A stretch of DNA of 64,000 nt from Hydrangea macrophylla (Eukaryota; Streptophyta; Magnoliopsida; Cornales; Hydrangeaceae): positions 63,536,010-63,600,009 of the forward strand of contig CM066983.1 in assembly GCA_033977485.1 (NCBI GenBank), in the 5' to 3' direction. The notes under the pieces were generated by a model. That model worked only from the letters and a program-made list of their open reading frames with translations, did not search any database and was not told the DNA's origin. Made by a program: the position numbers and the translations under genes. How positions within the stretch are numbered: position 1 is the stretch's first letter; every line of letters starts with the position of its first letter. This document shows positions 21,670 to 33,073 of this stretch, one piece after another.

Positions 21670-24600
21670 TCCTACAAAAAGGATAGTTTGGTCATTTCGC
21701 CTACAAAAGGGGCTCTTATAACCCCAGCCCTTTGATCTTCATCAAGTGGTCCACAACTCACTCACACATACTTTCGTTGTCCCACAATCTCACCCTATGG
21801 ATTGTTCCCCTTTACTCTCTCTCTCTCTCTCTCTCACATCTCTCTCGCTTCTAATCTCATTTTGAAATTCAAACAAATCTCTCTCTCTCTCTCTCTCTCT
21901 CAACTCAACCGCCGCCGAGATCAACTGCCGGAATTCTTTGCCCTTCGGTTAGTCCCCTCCATCTCTCTCTCTCTTTAGGTCTGGGAGTGAGTTTATTATA
22001 AGGAACTATTGCTCTGTTGTGTGCATTTTTTATTTTTTAAGTTTTTCCTACAAAAGTTGCAGTGCATTTGTAGGGTCTTTGATTTAGGTCTTCTAAGTGT
22101 TTAATTTTTGGGATGAGATGTGTAAGGTTTCATTTTTTATTTTTTTTGGGGTTTTTCTTGGAGTTCCAATTTCTATTTGGCTAAAGATATTCCAATTTCT
22201 TTCTCAGACCCTCATTTCTTTCACCCTTCTATCTCCTTAGTGGCGAAGTGAAGAATTTTGAAGAAATCCTCCAAGCAGGAAATAGAACCACAAAAACAGG
22301 TACACATATCTTCTTATCCTCTCAATTTGATTCTTTAAAAAAATTTCTACGAGACATTTTTGTTGACTTCACAAGTATTACCATTCCCCAATTTTCTATG
22401 AGACATTTTTGTTGACTTCAATTTTGTGGTTTCTTTTTCCTTCGGAAACCAAGTTATAGTCTTGGAATTAAAGACTCCTTAAAAATACGAAATGGAAGGG
22501 TAAATCATGGTTGGGTTTATTTGCATCTATCAAGAAAAATTACTTTCTAGGTCTTGAATTTTAATTAGAACTTCATTTTAATTAGAAAAATTACTTTCTA
22601 GGTCTTCACTTAAACTTCCAAGTCTTAATAAGGTTTATGTTTAAACTTTTCCTTTTGTATTTATTTTACTGATTAAATTTGCAAGTTATAGGACTCATGC
22701 TAATGAGACACATTCTTGCTGTGCTCAATGGTGGACTCAAACTGATTTTCTCTTTTCATTTTGTAGGAAAGAAAAGACCCATTGAAACCAAAGCAACCAA
22801 TGCAAGCATTCTTCCTCTATTTTGGTCGCTAATGAAGATGATAGTGGCTTCCAAATGTTTTAAAGTTGTACTACATGTTTGGTAATCGTTCCCATTTTTC
22901 TTATTCTTTTTAAACGTAAACAATTGGATCAGAGAATGTAGTTTGGTAATTGTTGCCACAGATCTCAGTTTACATCAGCTAAGGTTTTTTATAAAGCACC
23001 ATGTTGTAGCTTTTTAACTGATCTCTTAAATTCATATCATTTTCTATGTCCAAACTAGACAATAGGACATTAAAAAATCAGTATCCATGGCTTGCTGTTT
23101 TGCTCTTTCATTGCTTGCATTGATTTTCTTGATCCTTTCACTTTCCTGAATTGGAGCAGAATCTTATTTGTTGTTTTAAAATGGGTTTCAACTGTATTAA
23201 CCAGCGAAGAAGCCTACTTTTCTTTCTTATTAAAATGTCTTTGTATGTCATTTTTTTGAAACAAATCCGCAACCACCTCTTTTTTTAATAAAAAAAAATG
23301 ACTATTTTGTTGTTAGTTGTTTTGATTTGTTTAGTGTCTACGTGAATGCCAAAATAGCCCCTTTTGTTTTGATCTTTGATTCTATAAAGAAGTTATATAC
23401 TTGGTTAATTAAGCATTTGAATTTTTGAAATTCAAATTCATTTTAGCTTTTAAAAAAAAAAAGTAACTGATTTTTTTTTGTTTAAAAAGTAGTATAAATG
23501 GGATTGTGGTGATTTTTGCTAAAGCAATTGTGTGTGCTACCAGCCACTTGGGACTTGGGAGGATCACAATAATGGAGACAACATCAATTTAATCAAGGAT
23601 TTATGTTGCAATTGTCTTAGCTTAGTATTAAAAAGAACCTTTTTGTTGTTACAACTAAAATAAAGTGAGAAAATTGGTTTTTTAAGTGTTATAACATAGC
23701 AAAATTCAGGTTTCTCTGTGTTGTCTTTTCTTGCCTTTATGTGGTGACATTACTTCACTTTCAAATTCCTTTCCGTGCCTTAATTCCTTATGCAAAAGGT
23801 TTATAATATTTGATTTGTTCACAAATTTTGCATGTAGAAAATATACCCATCTATTTATGCATGTAGAAATTCTGAATTCAAGGGTTCATGTTTTCGGTTT
23901 TGAATCTACTTCAAATTTCTCCCAAAGGCGTGTTTGTTCATAGCACATTTTTTAATTTTTTTTTTCCTGGTTATGTTCTTCAAAACAGATTGAAGAGGAA
24001 AAGTGGAGCTGATGTTTAGTGATTTGAATTCTTAGTAGCCAGTCGGTTTTGTGAGGAAAAGTGGTGCAGCAAGACATCGTAAAAACAAGGTCTGTTTGGA
24101 TGGCTTTTTTTGAGCCAACAATTTATACGGACATCTCCCTTGGTTTTAATGTAATTGGTTCTGATCCTATTGTAATTTATGTGTTTGCATATTTGTATCG
24201 CGGAGTTTCTTTGTCGTTAGGTGAAGAGCATGCGGTTGAAGCAAAGAATGGGGTAATTAGTCTTTTATGTTCTATATTTGGATTTAGGACATGAATGTCT
24301 TTGCTTTTGCAGATTTTTTTTTGAACTGACAATTTAGGGTAACTGTGCGATTAGTATCAAGGTCAAATTGAACCTTTTTAACTACTAAAAAGAAACGATT
24401 ACACTTGGAGTGGAGCCTGGGATCAACTGTCCCTCATAGCCTTTAGTTGCCACAACTTCTATCTTATCTCTGTAGATTTGTTATTTTCAGAGTAATAAGG
24501 CAGGTAAAAGAGAAGAAAAGCGAGAATCTCATTTATTTTTCAGTACCAACATTTTCTGTTTTATGACTCCCTAGCACTCTTCCTTTTTGTTTTTCTTTTT

Positions 24601-24710
24601 GTTTCCCTGTTTACTATGCAGTATTTTTCTAATTTTTTATTTTTCTAATTTATATATATATATTTTTTTATATATGCTTTTAGGTAGCGATGGATTGCAA
24701 AGAGGGAATG

Positions 24711-24748
<38 letters not shown>

Positions 24749-27690
24749 GAGTTCAAAGAAGCTCCTTTGTGGAATGAGGCGTATGGACAAGAAACTGAAG
24801 AAATCCGGTGGTGTTGTCTCTATTTATTTATTTCTTTTCCTATCAAATCAAGATTTACATGATGGGTAACTTTCTTCTACAATTTTCTTTTTAGTTCTAA
24901 ATCAAAAATTTACTCTAAACTATTTGCGATCACAACAATGGGATCAAAGCCTTATTGTGGCAGCAAATATATAACTCGAGTCATGGTCATGTACGAAGAA
25001 AGAATAAAAACAAATGTCATATGATCGGATTTTACATAAGATTTTTGCAGTAGTTCTCATTGAACATGTGTTTGTGTTTGTGAGAACTCTATTATTGTGA
25101 AAAGAAATGGTAGTTGGGTTCGTTAGGCCGTGATTGTGTTTTAATTATGTTATGTATACATTATTAAAGCAAATGAATATATCTTTGCAACAATGCATGG
25201 GTTAATATACAAAACAATAATGGTTATGTGATTTGTGATTAATTCAGTTATCGTAGCATCGTTTACCTTTTTTTGTATGTTGTCCTTTTCTTTGCGTCGT
25301 GGCCACGAGCACGGACAATTATTACCAGGGGGATTTATGACTTTATCGTTTAATTTGTATCAGGGGGATTTGCATACCAGGAAGTAGTCTCCACAAAGCA
25401 CTTTAAAGAATCGCATAAGGTAAAACTCAAGCTTTCTTTTCCAGTGATATGGGATATGGATTTGTTTAATTTGTTGATATGCACATAAATCAATTAAGAT
25501 TTTGGTGTCTTTTCTAATGCCTTTATATATTTGGGTCCCAATTTCCGTGGTATTTTGGTACCATGGAACTGGATTCTATCTGGACGGAATTGGGCTAATG
25601 AGGCATCCAATTTAAGTGCCTTTGCTTTCTTAAGTCTCTAGGCCAATGAGGTTTTCTTTTCCATGTTTAGTAACAAAAACCCACTCTCTGTTTGGTTGCC
25701 TACTAAATAGTCTAAGAAAAAAGAAACAAAGTGTGGTGCTACGGTTCCGAAATTGGAATTCCAAACTTGGTTCCCACATGATAGTGGGGAACATTGAATT
25801 TTCGTTGGAAGTTATTTAAGGTGATACAACTATCAAAACATTTTGGAACTAAATTTTGGGAACATAGTAATTGTCAAAATGCTATAACAGAATTTTACAT
25901 ACTTATCGTGTTACTGATAAAGTGCAGGGAAGTATAAACAACTGTGGTTTAAAATAGAATGATGCTTATTGCTTTTGGAATTAGAGGCTAGAAGAGATCG
26001 TTTTAATTTAAGTATATTATGTAGCTTATTGATTGAATGCTCATATGCTATCTTCCTAAGGAAGCCTTCTCCCTAATTAGGTTCATTGATTTGATAGTGC
26101 AGTAAATATTTTCTCATATCCTGTTTGGGTAATAGGGTTGCTTTCCAAAAAACATTCCCCCAATTTTGGGCTTTTAGAAAGTACGTACAGATGTAAACTT
26201 AGTATAGACAAATCAGTGACATAGTTGTCAAGCAATGTATTCTTATGAACCAATAACATCCCAAGTTTCTAGCCAAAAAAAAAAAAAGATTACATCCCAA
26301 GGAAAAAGCTTCTAATATTGCTACAGCCACAACACACTAGCTGAGTAAATTACTTGAATTGGTTCTACTTTATGGCTTGACAGATAATCATTTTTTTGTT
26401 ATTTGACTGGGTTTATCTTTTTACCTTCTTTAGTATTATTATTTTTTTTAAATGTTATGGTTTGAGGGATATATAATATAAATATTCAAAGATTGTCTAA
26501 CTTATTCTGATTCATGGAAAATCAGTTTGGATGTACCTGGAACTTTAACAACCACTACAGGCAAATTTGGCATGAAGGTTTTTTTAGAAATTCATCATGT
26601 AGAATGGATCACACTTGCTTTGTGAATTTTGTTATATTTCATTTCATCTTTCTTTCTAGATAACTCCGTTAATGTAGCCAATCTCAACCTTCATTGGGAG
26701 ATATTTCTTTTTCAAAACTATCTAGATTAGCTGCAATAAGCTGCAATAACCATTGGAGCTTAATAGACCATTTGAAAATTTCCTTAGTCTAATGATTTTC
26801 TTCTACTTTGCAGGGAAGCAATTCGATCTGAACAGTTCAGTCTGGTCACTTTCTAATGTTAATGCTGAGATTGAGTTTCACCCAGTTCAATTTGGTCCCT
26901 TCGAATACACATCAATTCGCAAGCCTCGCTGTTGTCCGCTACATTCAAATGGGTCCGATGTTGAATAATATCTTCTATTTTTTATTTTTTTGGTAAAACA
27001 TAAAGCGTGTACTTGGGGATTACTTTTTATTTTCTACTATGGACATTACTTTTTATATTCAATTCTTGGGGCATTCCACTTCTAGAAGTGAAAATCATTA
27101 TGCAAGAATATTATTTTATCTACCATCGGTCCTTCGTTATTTTCAATCCATTCAATTGTTTTACCTTTTTAGATTGATTTCATCGAGCCACTCTACAAAA
27201 TCCATTCATTAGTTAGTAAACTCACCACTCTTAATGCTTTGTTTTGAGTTTTTTTTATGGTTTTCTTTGATTCGACAGCTTTTGGGATTTTTACAAATTG
27301 ACATTATTTGGAATTGTGGAAGAGCACTTGAACCTACTGAGTTCTCTGCACTCACCGAAACAAACAGCAAAAGAATAAATAAATACTCCGTACTAGACTG
27401 AAGTTAAAATGGATAGAACTTTTGCCTTCTTTGTGGAGTTTGAAGGCATGCAGGAATGGGTATGTAAAGTTCTGTTCAAGTGGTTTAGTCCCATGACTCC
27501 CATCTGTGCCACAAAGTTCAAACACTAAGTTAATGCTTGATGCTGCATGCTTGAGCAATAAAACTGATCATTCAACACAGGTTATGTGCAAATTCTTCAA
27601 ATAATTCCCCATTAATTGTAGCTTCATTCATCTGGTTATTTTTTATTTTATTTTTTTTCGCCGTGCCCCACGGGCACGGGCACGTACTAG
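21670..27690 (+). mobile_element. Helitron-like element, about 6 kb, no Rep/helicase gene
   Basis: The right end is strong: an 8-bp perfect hairpin CCGTGCCC-CAC-GGGCACGG (27661-27679), then GCACGTA and CTAG (27687-27690), followed by T. The left end is placed at TC 21670, after a TA repeat and before CTACAAAAAGGATAGTTTGG; this is tentative. The interior resembles transcript leader and introns: CT microsatellites at 21812-21900, a GC-rich leader-like block (21901-21960), T-rich intron-like DNA and short candidate exons near 22250, 22765, 23990 and 24690. No frame above about 90 codons has family resemblance. An AG microsatellite lies at 24714-24747. It may carry fragments of a captured gene, but I cannot identify the source. 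Confidence 0.5.
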
Positions 27691-28080
27691 TATATATATA
27701 TATATATATATTTGAATAGTCTTAACCAAGAAGGGCAAGTAAGTCATTCTGAAAAAGTTTTAACACATTTAACTTTACAGTTTGGTCAACTAACAGTTGA
27801 CTAATGAGAGGGGAGGATGAGTACTCAACTACAAACTTCAAGGGAGGTCGGTGTAATTTTTCAAAATACAAGAGAGATCTGTGTAATTAAGTCATATATC
27901 AAAAGAGGTGAGTGTAATTTACTCTTTTATTTATGATTATTATTATTTGTGTGTGTGTTGAAACTTCTTGTCACTCGAAATTTCCAACATGACCACTTTG
28001 CTTTTATCGATGCCTTTTTGTCCACGAATCCAACCCTAAAGTCCAAATCCAAAATGATTCCTTTTCTCACAAAATTGTTT
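27691..28080. other. Upstream region of the SCPL50-like gene
   Basis: No gene is seen. A TA microsatellite follows the Helitron end. At 27785-27801 is the inverted pair GTCAACT-AAC-AGTTGAC, which contains two W-box cores (TTGAC) in opposite orientation. The 'GGAGGTCGGTGTAATTT' and 'GAGATCTGTGTAATTAAG' phrases (27840-27920) look like a diverged short direct repeat. Confidence 0.5.
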
Positions 28081-28081
28081 C

Positions 28082-28098
28082 CCAATCATATTATAAAT
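28082..28098 (+). promoter_or_regulatory. CCAAT and TATA elements of the SCPL50-like gene
   Basis: CCAAT lies at 28082-28086 and TATAAAT at 28092-28098. The TATA box is 80 bases before the ATG, which would give a short leader if transcription starts about 30 bases downstream. CCAAT is unusually close to TATA and may be coincidental. Confidence 0.5.
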
Positions 28099-28177
28099 TC
28101 ATTTACTGTAGTCTGAAGCCAGTATTAAAGTGGAGTAATCAAAACTCACTCAAATCAAAAAGAGTCAAAACACCAAA

Positions 28178-29554
28178 ATGGAGACAACGAAACCACTCCC
28201 CAACTTCCTCAAGCTCACCCTCTTCCTCTTCATCATCCACCATTGCCCCACCGAATCATCAGTCCCTCCAACCCCTCTCTTCCCCAACCAAGCCCTCCCC
28301 ACAAAGTCCGGCTACCTACCAGTGAACTCCACCACCGGTTCTGCCATTTTCTACGCTTTTTATGAAGCCCAACACCCCAATTCATCTCTCTCCGAAACCC
28401 CACTTCTCATTTGGCTCCAAGGTGGCCCTGGTTGCTCCTCCTTGCTCGGAAACTTCTACGAGCTTGGCCCCTGGCGGGTTTCTTCTCAGAGGCAAAACGT
28501 CGAACACCTTGAACTCGAGCCCAATTCTGGTTCTTGGAATCGATTATTCGGCCTCATTTTTCTTGATAATCCAATTGGAGTTGGATTTAGTATTGCCTCA
28601 ACACCAGAAGAAATTCCGACAGATCAACATGGTGTTGCAAAGCATCTTTTTACCGCGATCAACGCTTTTATCGCCTTAGACCCATCGTTTAAATCGCGGC
28701 CGATCTATGTCACCGGTGAGAGTTATGCCGGAAAATATGTTCCGGCCATCGGGTACTACATTCTGAAGAAGAATGCCCAGTTGCCCGTATCGAGTCGGTT
28801 GAATTTGGGTGGTGTTGCTATAGGTAATGGGCTGACTGACCCAATCACTCAAGTGGGTACTCATGCTTTGAATGCTTACTTTCTTGGATTGATCAATGAA
28901 AAGCAAAGATCCCAATTGAAGAAACTTCAAAAGGAAGCTGTTAAGTTGACCAAGATTGGTAATTGGAGTGAAGCAACAGATTCAAGAATTAGACTCTTGA
29001 ATGTTTTGCAAAACATGACAGGACTAGCCACTTTGTATGACTTTAGAAGGCTAATTCCTTATGAAACTAGTTTGGTGTCCAAATTTTTGAGCAATGCAGC
29101 AGTAAAAAAGGCGTTGGGCGTGAACGAATCGATGGTTTACGAGGAATGTAGCGATGCGGTTGGCGAGGCATTACACGCGGACGTGATGAAGAGTGTGAAG
29201 TACATGGTGGAATTTTTGGTGCAGAATAGTAAAGTGTTGTTGTATCAAGGGCAGTGTGATTTGAGAGACGGGGTGGTTTCGACTGAGGCATGGGTGAAGA
29301 AGATGAAGTGGGCAGGACTTGGGATGTTTTTGGATGCAGAGAGGAAGATTTGGGAGGTAAATGGTAAGCTTGCTGGGTATGTGCAGAAATGGGGGAGTTT
29401 GAGCCATGTTGTAGTCTTGGGGGCTGGACATCTTGTGCCTACTGATCAATCTGTGAATTCTCAGGCTATGATGGAAGATTGGGTTTTGGAAAAGGGTTTG
29501 TTTGGCAATGATGATATTGAGACTCACCACGCAAATTTTCGGGGTTCGCTCTGA
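28178..29554 (+). CDS. SCPL50: Serine carboxypeptidase-like protein, SCPL50 type (peptidase S10)
   Basis: This intact intronless gene encodes 458 residues, the usual S10 length. The start is the first ATG after the TATA box. A hydrophobic signal peptide (about 1-27, core LKLTLFLFII) predicts entry to the secretory pathway, then vacuole or cell wall. The oxyanion-hole segment is GGPGCSS (82-88). The catalytic triad is Ser182 in GESYAG, Asp361 in YQGQCDLRDG and His418 in GAGHLVPTDQ. Possible N-glycosylation sites are at 50, 68, 262, 279 and 316. From memory the Arabidopsis homologue SCPL50 shares TKSGYLPV, GNFYELGPWRV and VNSQAM-type motifs and is also intronless, so the single exon is ancestral rather than a retrocopy. 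S10 enzymes remove C-terminal residues, and some relatives act as acyltransferases; the substrate is unknown. It is the only convincing host gene in the window. Confidence 0.95.
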   Translation: METTKPLPNFLKLTLFLFIIHHCPTESSVPPTPLFPNQALPTKSGYLPVNSTTGSAIFYAFYEAQHPNSSLSETPLLIWLQGGPGCSSLLGNFYELGPWRVSSQRQNVEHLELEPNSGSWNRLFGLIFLDNPIGVGFSIASTPEEIPTDQHGVAKHLFTAINAFIALDPSFKSRPIYVTGESYAGKYVPAIGYYILKKNAQLPVSSRLNLGGVAIGNGLTDPITQVGTHALNAYFLGLINEKQRSQLKKLQKEAVKLTKIGNWSEATDSRIRLLNVLQNMTGLATLYDFRRLIPYETSLVSKFLSNAAVKKALGVNESMVYEECSDAVGEALHADVMKSVKYMVEFLVQNSKVLLYQGQCDLRDGVVSTEAWVKKMKWAGLGMFLDAERKIWEVNGKLAGYVQKWGSLSHVVVLGAGHLVPTDQSVNSQAMMEDWVLEKGLFGNDDIETHHANFRGSL

Positions 29555-30430
29555 GAAATTGTGCAGTGAATTATCGAGCAATGGTAGATGAGGAGATGGT
29601 TGGCAATGAACAGATTGAGACTTGTCTACAAATTCTTGGGTTTACTTTGGAAATCTACTGCTGCTTTTTTGGTTATGCAACTTACAAGCAATTCCTAGTT
29701 ATTGGTATAGTCAAGAACTTGGGCATTTACAAGGAATTCCTAGTTATTGGTATACTAATATTACTGGGAGAGAATAAATTATTGATTGGTCATTGAACAT
29801 CATATTGTTTATGAACTACTTAGTGATTTTCAGAATTTTTCTTTTTTCCTTTTAAAAGTCATCCATTATAAGATTGGGTTTTGGAGACCAGGTTGTTTAG
29901 CAGCTAAGAGATTGAGAATCTGGCCACAGATTTTCGGGGTTCGATTTGATCTTTTCTTTTGTTGTTGCTGTAATGTAACTTACTAGCAATTCTTAGTTAT
30001 GGTTTTAATTAGGAATTTTGGCATTTGTACTCACTTACTGAGAGAGAATAAATGAATGCTTAATGCTAATGAAATGCTTTTCTTTTAATCATCCATTTTG
30101 AATGACCATATTCAGAAGTCACATAGTTTTAGCTTCTTCTTCTAAATCACCATTTAAAAGATTGGGTTCTTGAGAAAAGAGGTTGTTTGCCAATGAACAT
30201 ATTGAGAATCTGCCCAGTAATTTCTGGGAATCTAGCAACTTGTAGTTGTGGCTAGTTGTGGGCATGGTCAAGTGCTTTAGCATTTTGTACTCAATTTATT
30301 TACTTAGAGCTAATAAATCAATGTTTGATAATTGGACATCATATTGTCTATGTACTACTTGGTAATTCTCACAAAAGTTAAGCTTCTTTCTTTGAAATCA
30401 TTCAATTTGATAATCCATCTTATTATTTGT
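29475..30430 (+). repeat. Three tandem, diverged copies of the SCPL50-like gene 3' end
   Basis: Copy 1 starts within the coding region at 29475 (AAGATTGGGTTTTGG, encoding the last ~26 residues) and includes the 3'UTR. Copy 2 starts at 29870 and copy 3 at 30158 with the same opening. All share, in order, the GTTTG(T)TT(G/A)GC segment, 'ATTGAGA', 'TTTTCGGGGTTCG' (weaker in copy 3), 'TTAGTTAT', 'GCATTT', 'GAGA(G)AATAAAT' and 'TCATCCATT/ATCATTCAATT'. Copies 2 and 3 are non-coding decayed duplicates. The period is about 395 then 288 bp. Confidence 0.8.
29773..29778 (+). terminator. Candidate polyadenylation signal of the SCPL50-like gene
   Basis: AATAAA lies 219 bases after the stop codon. Equivalent AATAAA signals recur in the downstream copies (near 30048 and 30319), so alternative 3' ends are possible. 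Confidence 0.5.
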
Positions 30431-31530
30431 TTCATCATCAATGTTCCCATTTCAGGGTGACTTTGGCAATTACACTTCACTCATAGGAGGTATATTCGCT
30501 CTCCATTTTTGCACTTGCATCCGTTTGGTTCATGGATTTAGGAAAGGAAGGGGGAAAAAATAAACAAATAAACTAAGCATTTTCCTTTATTTGCATTTCA
30601 ATTCCTTTTTCTTTTTTCTTTTTCCAACTATTTTTTTAGAATTTTAATAGTTTCTAGTGTCATTGGAGTATAGGGGAGAATACTAGGAATTTTCTCTGAA
30701 TTTTAAACTAGTCTCATTTTTCTCTTAAATTTTAGCTGAAAGATTTGTTATTATTATTATTTTAGTTTCTGGCCAAAAATTTTGGAAAAGCGCATGAAAG
30801 TCGTGCTTTATTTTATTCTTCAAATTTCTATTTAGCCAAAAATTAACTCGGTAATTTGGTAAAGTTTTGAAAAGAGGCTACATATTAAATTGGTTATGCA
30901 ATTAAGACTTAAAAACAATGTACTCTCGATAAAGATTATCATAATTCTAACATGCCCTCTTTTTCTTTTTTTTTTCTTTTTTTTTTTTTGACAGGTGTCT
31001 CATAAACGAATTACCTCTGTGACATAAGTGGGGTTAATAGTTAGTGTTAGTAACACACGCACACCGGGGGGCATACCTCACTTTAAAAAAATTGGCTCCC
31101 TTAATCACCTCTTAGGAGCACCTAAAGAGACTCGCCCTCTCAAGTTTTGAGAATTTATCTACCATAACCGTCACACCTGCACACATAACTCGATATATTT
31201 GTACGGAATAGTGTTAGGGTTCTCAACTGATGTGTCCATGACGAGTGATACTATATATTAAGGAAAAATTGGTGAAAAGGTCATTAAGATGAGTTTTATT
31301 GAACTAAGAACAATTTAAAATACACATTGGGGATAAGTCTTCCCAATGTCCGTAGACCAAAATACCCTCATCTTCAACTTTTGACCCTAACCAAACCCTA
31401 GTCACCATTACCACTACTCCACACTACCTCCGACCACCACCCCTACCACCTCTGGCCTCCACCCTTGCCATCTCCGACGTCTACTACCTTGCCATCTCCG
31501 GCGACCACCACCTCGTTGTCTCTCTCTCTC

Positions 31531-31581
<51 letters not shown>

Positions 31582-31766
31582 TAGATCTAAGAAGAAGTGG
31601 AATACCTTTCAGCGTGGTTGACAGACATGGATGGCGGTGGTCAAAAGGTGGACGGCGGCAGTCAAAAGGTGGACGGCGAATGTGGCCGATTTGTCATTTT
31701 TTGGTCGTGAAATTGGAGATATCTTAAGTCAAATTTGACTTCGGATATCTTAAGTCAAATATGACT
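30431..31766. other. Non-coding AT-rich region with poly-T and CT microsatellites
   Basis: No gene is supported. Poly-T tracts lie at 30959-30990. A CT dinucleotide array is at about 31518-31579. Upstream, a C-rich stretch (31390-31510) has repeated CCACCAC/CCATCTCCG phrases that mirror, in reverse complement, the GGTGGTG-rich DNA at 34.0-34.4 kb. Confidence 0.5.
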
Positions 31767-33035
31767 TAGGATAATTCTGAACTGAAATTACATTTAGTAC
31801 TGTATTTTTTCACTAAGAAAAATTATACAACCTCTTCCAACCCTGAACACTTCCCCCCACTAAAAGAATTAAATGAAATTTCACTGAGAAAGTTAAGTGA
31901 AATTTCACTTATGACAAATCAAAGTTAAGTAAAATTTACTCATCTTAAGTCAAATTTGACTTAGGATAATTCTGAACTGAAATTACATTCAATATTGTAT
32001 TTTTTCACTAAGAAAATTTGCAGAAGCTCTTCTGAACCTAAACACTTCCCCCCACTAAAAAATTAAGTGAAATTTCACTGAGAAAGTCAAGTGAAATTTC
32101 ACTTATGACAAATCAAAGTTAAGTAAAATTTTACTCATTAAGTCAAATTTGACTTAGGATAATTCTGAACTGAAAATACATTCAATATTGTATTTTTTTC
32201 ACTAAGAAAATTTACAGATGCTCTTCTGAACCTGAACACTTTCCTCCACTAAAAGAATTAAGTGAAATTTCACCGAGAAAGTTTAGTGAAATTTCACTTA
32301 TGACAAATCAAAGTCAAGTAAAATTTTACTCATCTTAAGTCAAATTTGACTTAGGATTAGGGGTGTAATCGGTTCGGTTCGGTCGGTTTTAGAGTCAAAA
32401 CTTCCACCGAACCGACCAAATCGGTTTTGCTAATCATACAATCAGACCGACCGAAATGTTCTAAAGCTGGTGCGAAATCGACTAAAATAGGGGCGGTCGG
32501 TTTTCGGTGGAAAACTGAAATACACAAATGGAAAAACAAAAATATGAAGTTCAACAGATCTAGAACAAAAAAATATTATCAAACCAAATCTCTTAATGAA
32601 TAGATAAAGAACAGATCCAAGTTTCCAATAGATCAAAAACACAAATTTGAAATCAATACACCCGGCAACAAAGAACAAATACACAGCAAATTACATTGTT
32701 TTGACACACACAGATAGATGAGATCAAGAAATACCTCGATCATAGATGGCTAGAGATTGAGATTTGAAATTTGATATCACCAGTTTTTTTATGACTTTTC
32801 TTCCAAATCAAAATCGAGAAGTGGACTGCGACTCCATGTAAGAGAGATCGAAAGGGGGGTTTAGGGTTTGGGACAATGCCACGATGGTGAGTGGAGGGTT
32901 TGTAATCGGAGGGGGTTAGGGTTTATAATCCCAGATCTAGATCGAAAAGGTTGGAGTCTTCATTGGTTTATAAATAGAGAGAGAAGAGATGCAGAGAAGA
33001 GAGAGGCAACTGGCAAGGATATCGATCTATTTGAC

Positions 33036-33073
<38 letters not shown>

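Noticed and set aside
24061..24294. 77-residue frame inside the Helitron-like unit
   Set aside because: It starts at GTG, resembles no known family and lies in intron-like sequence.
29171..29581. 136-residue antisense frame over the carboxypeptidase gene
   Set aside because: The sense frame carries the full S10 catalytic set. The antisense peptide is low-complexity and ends with the gene.
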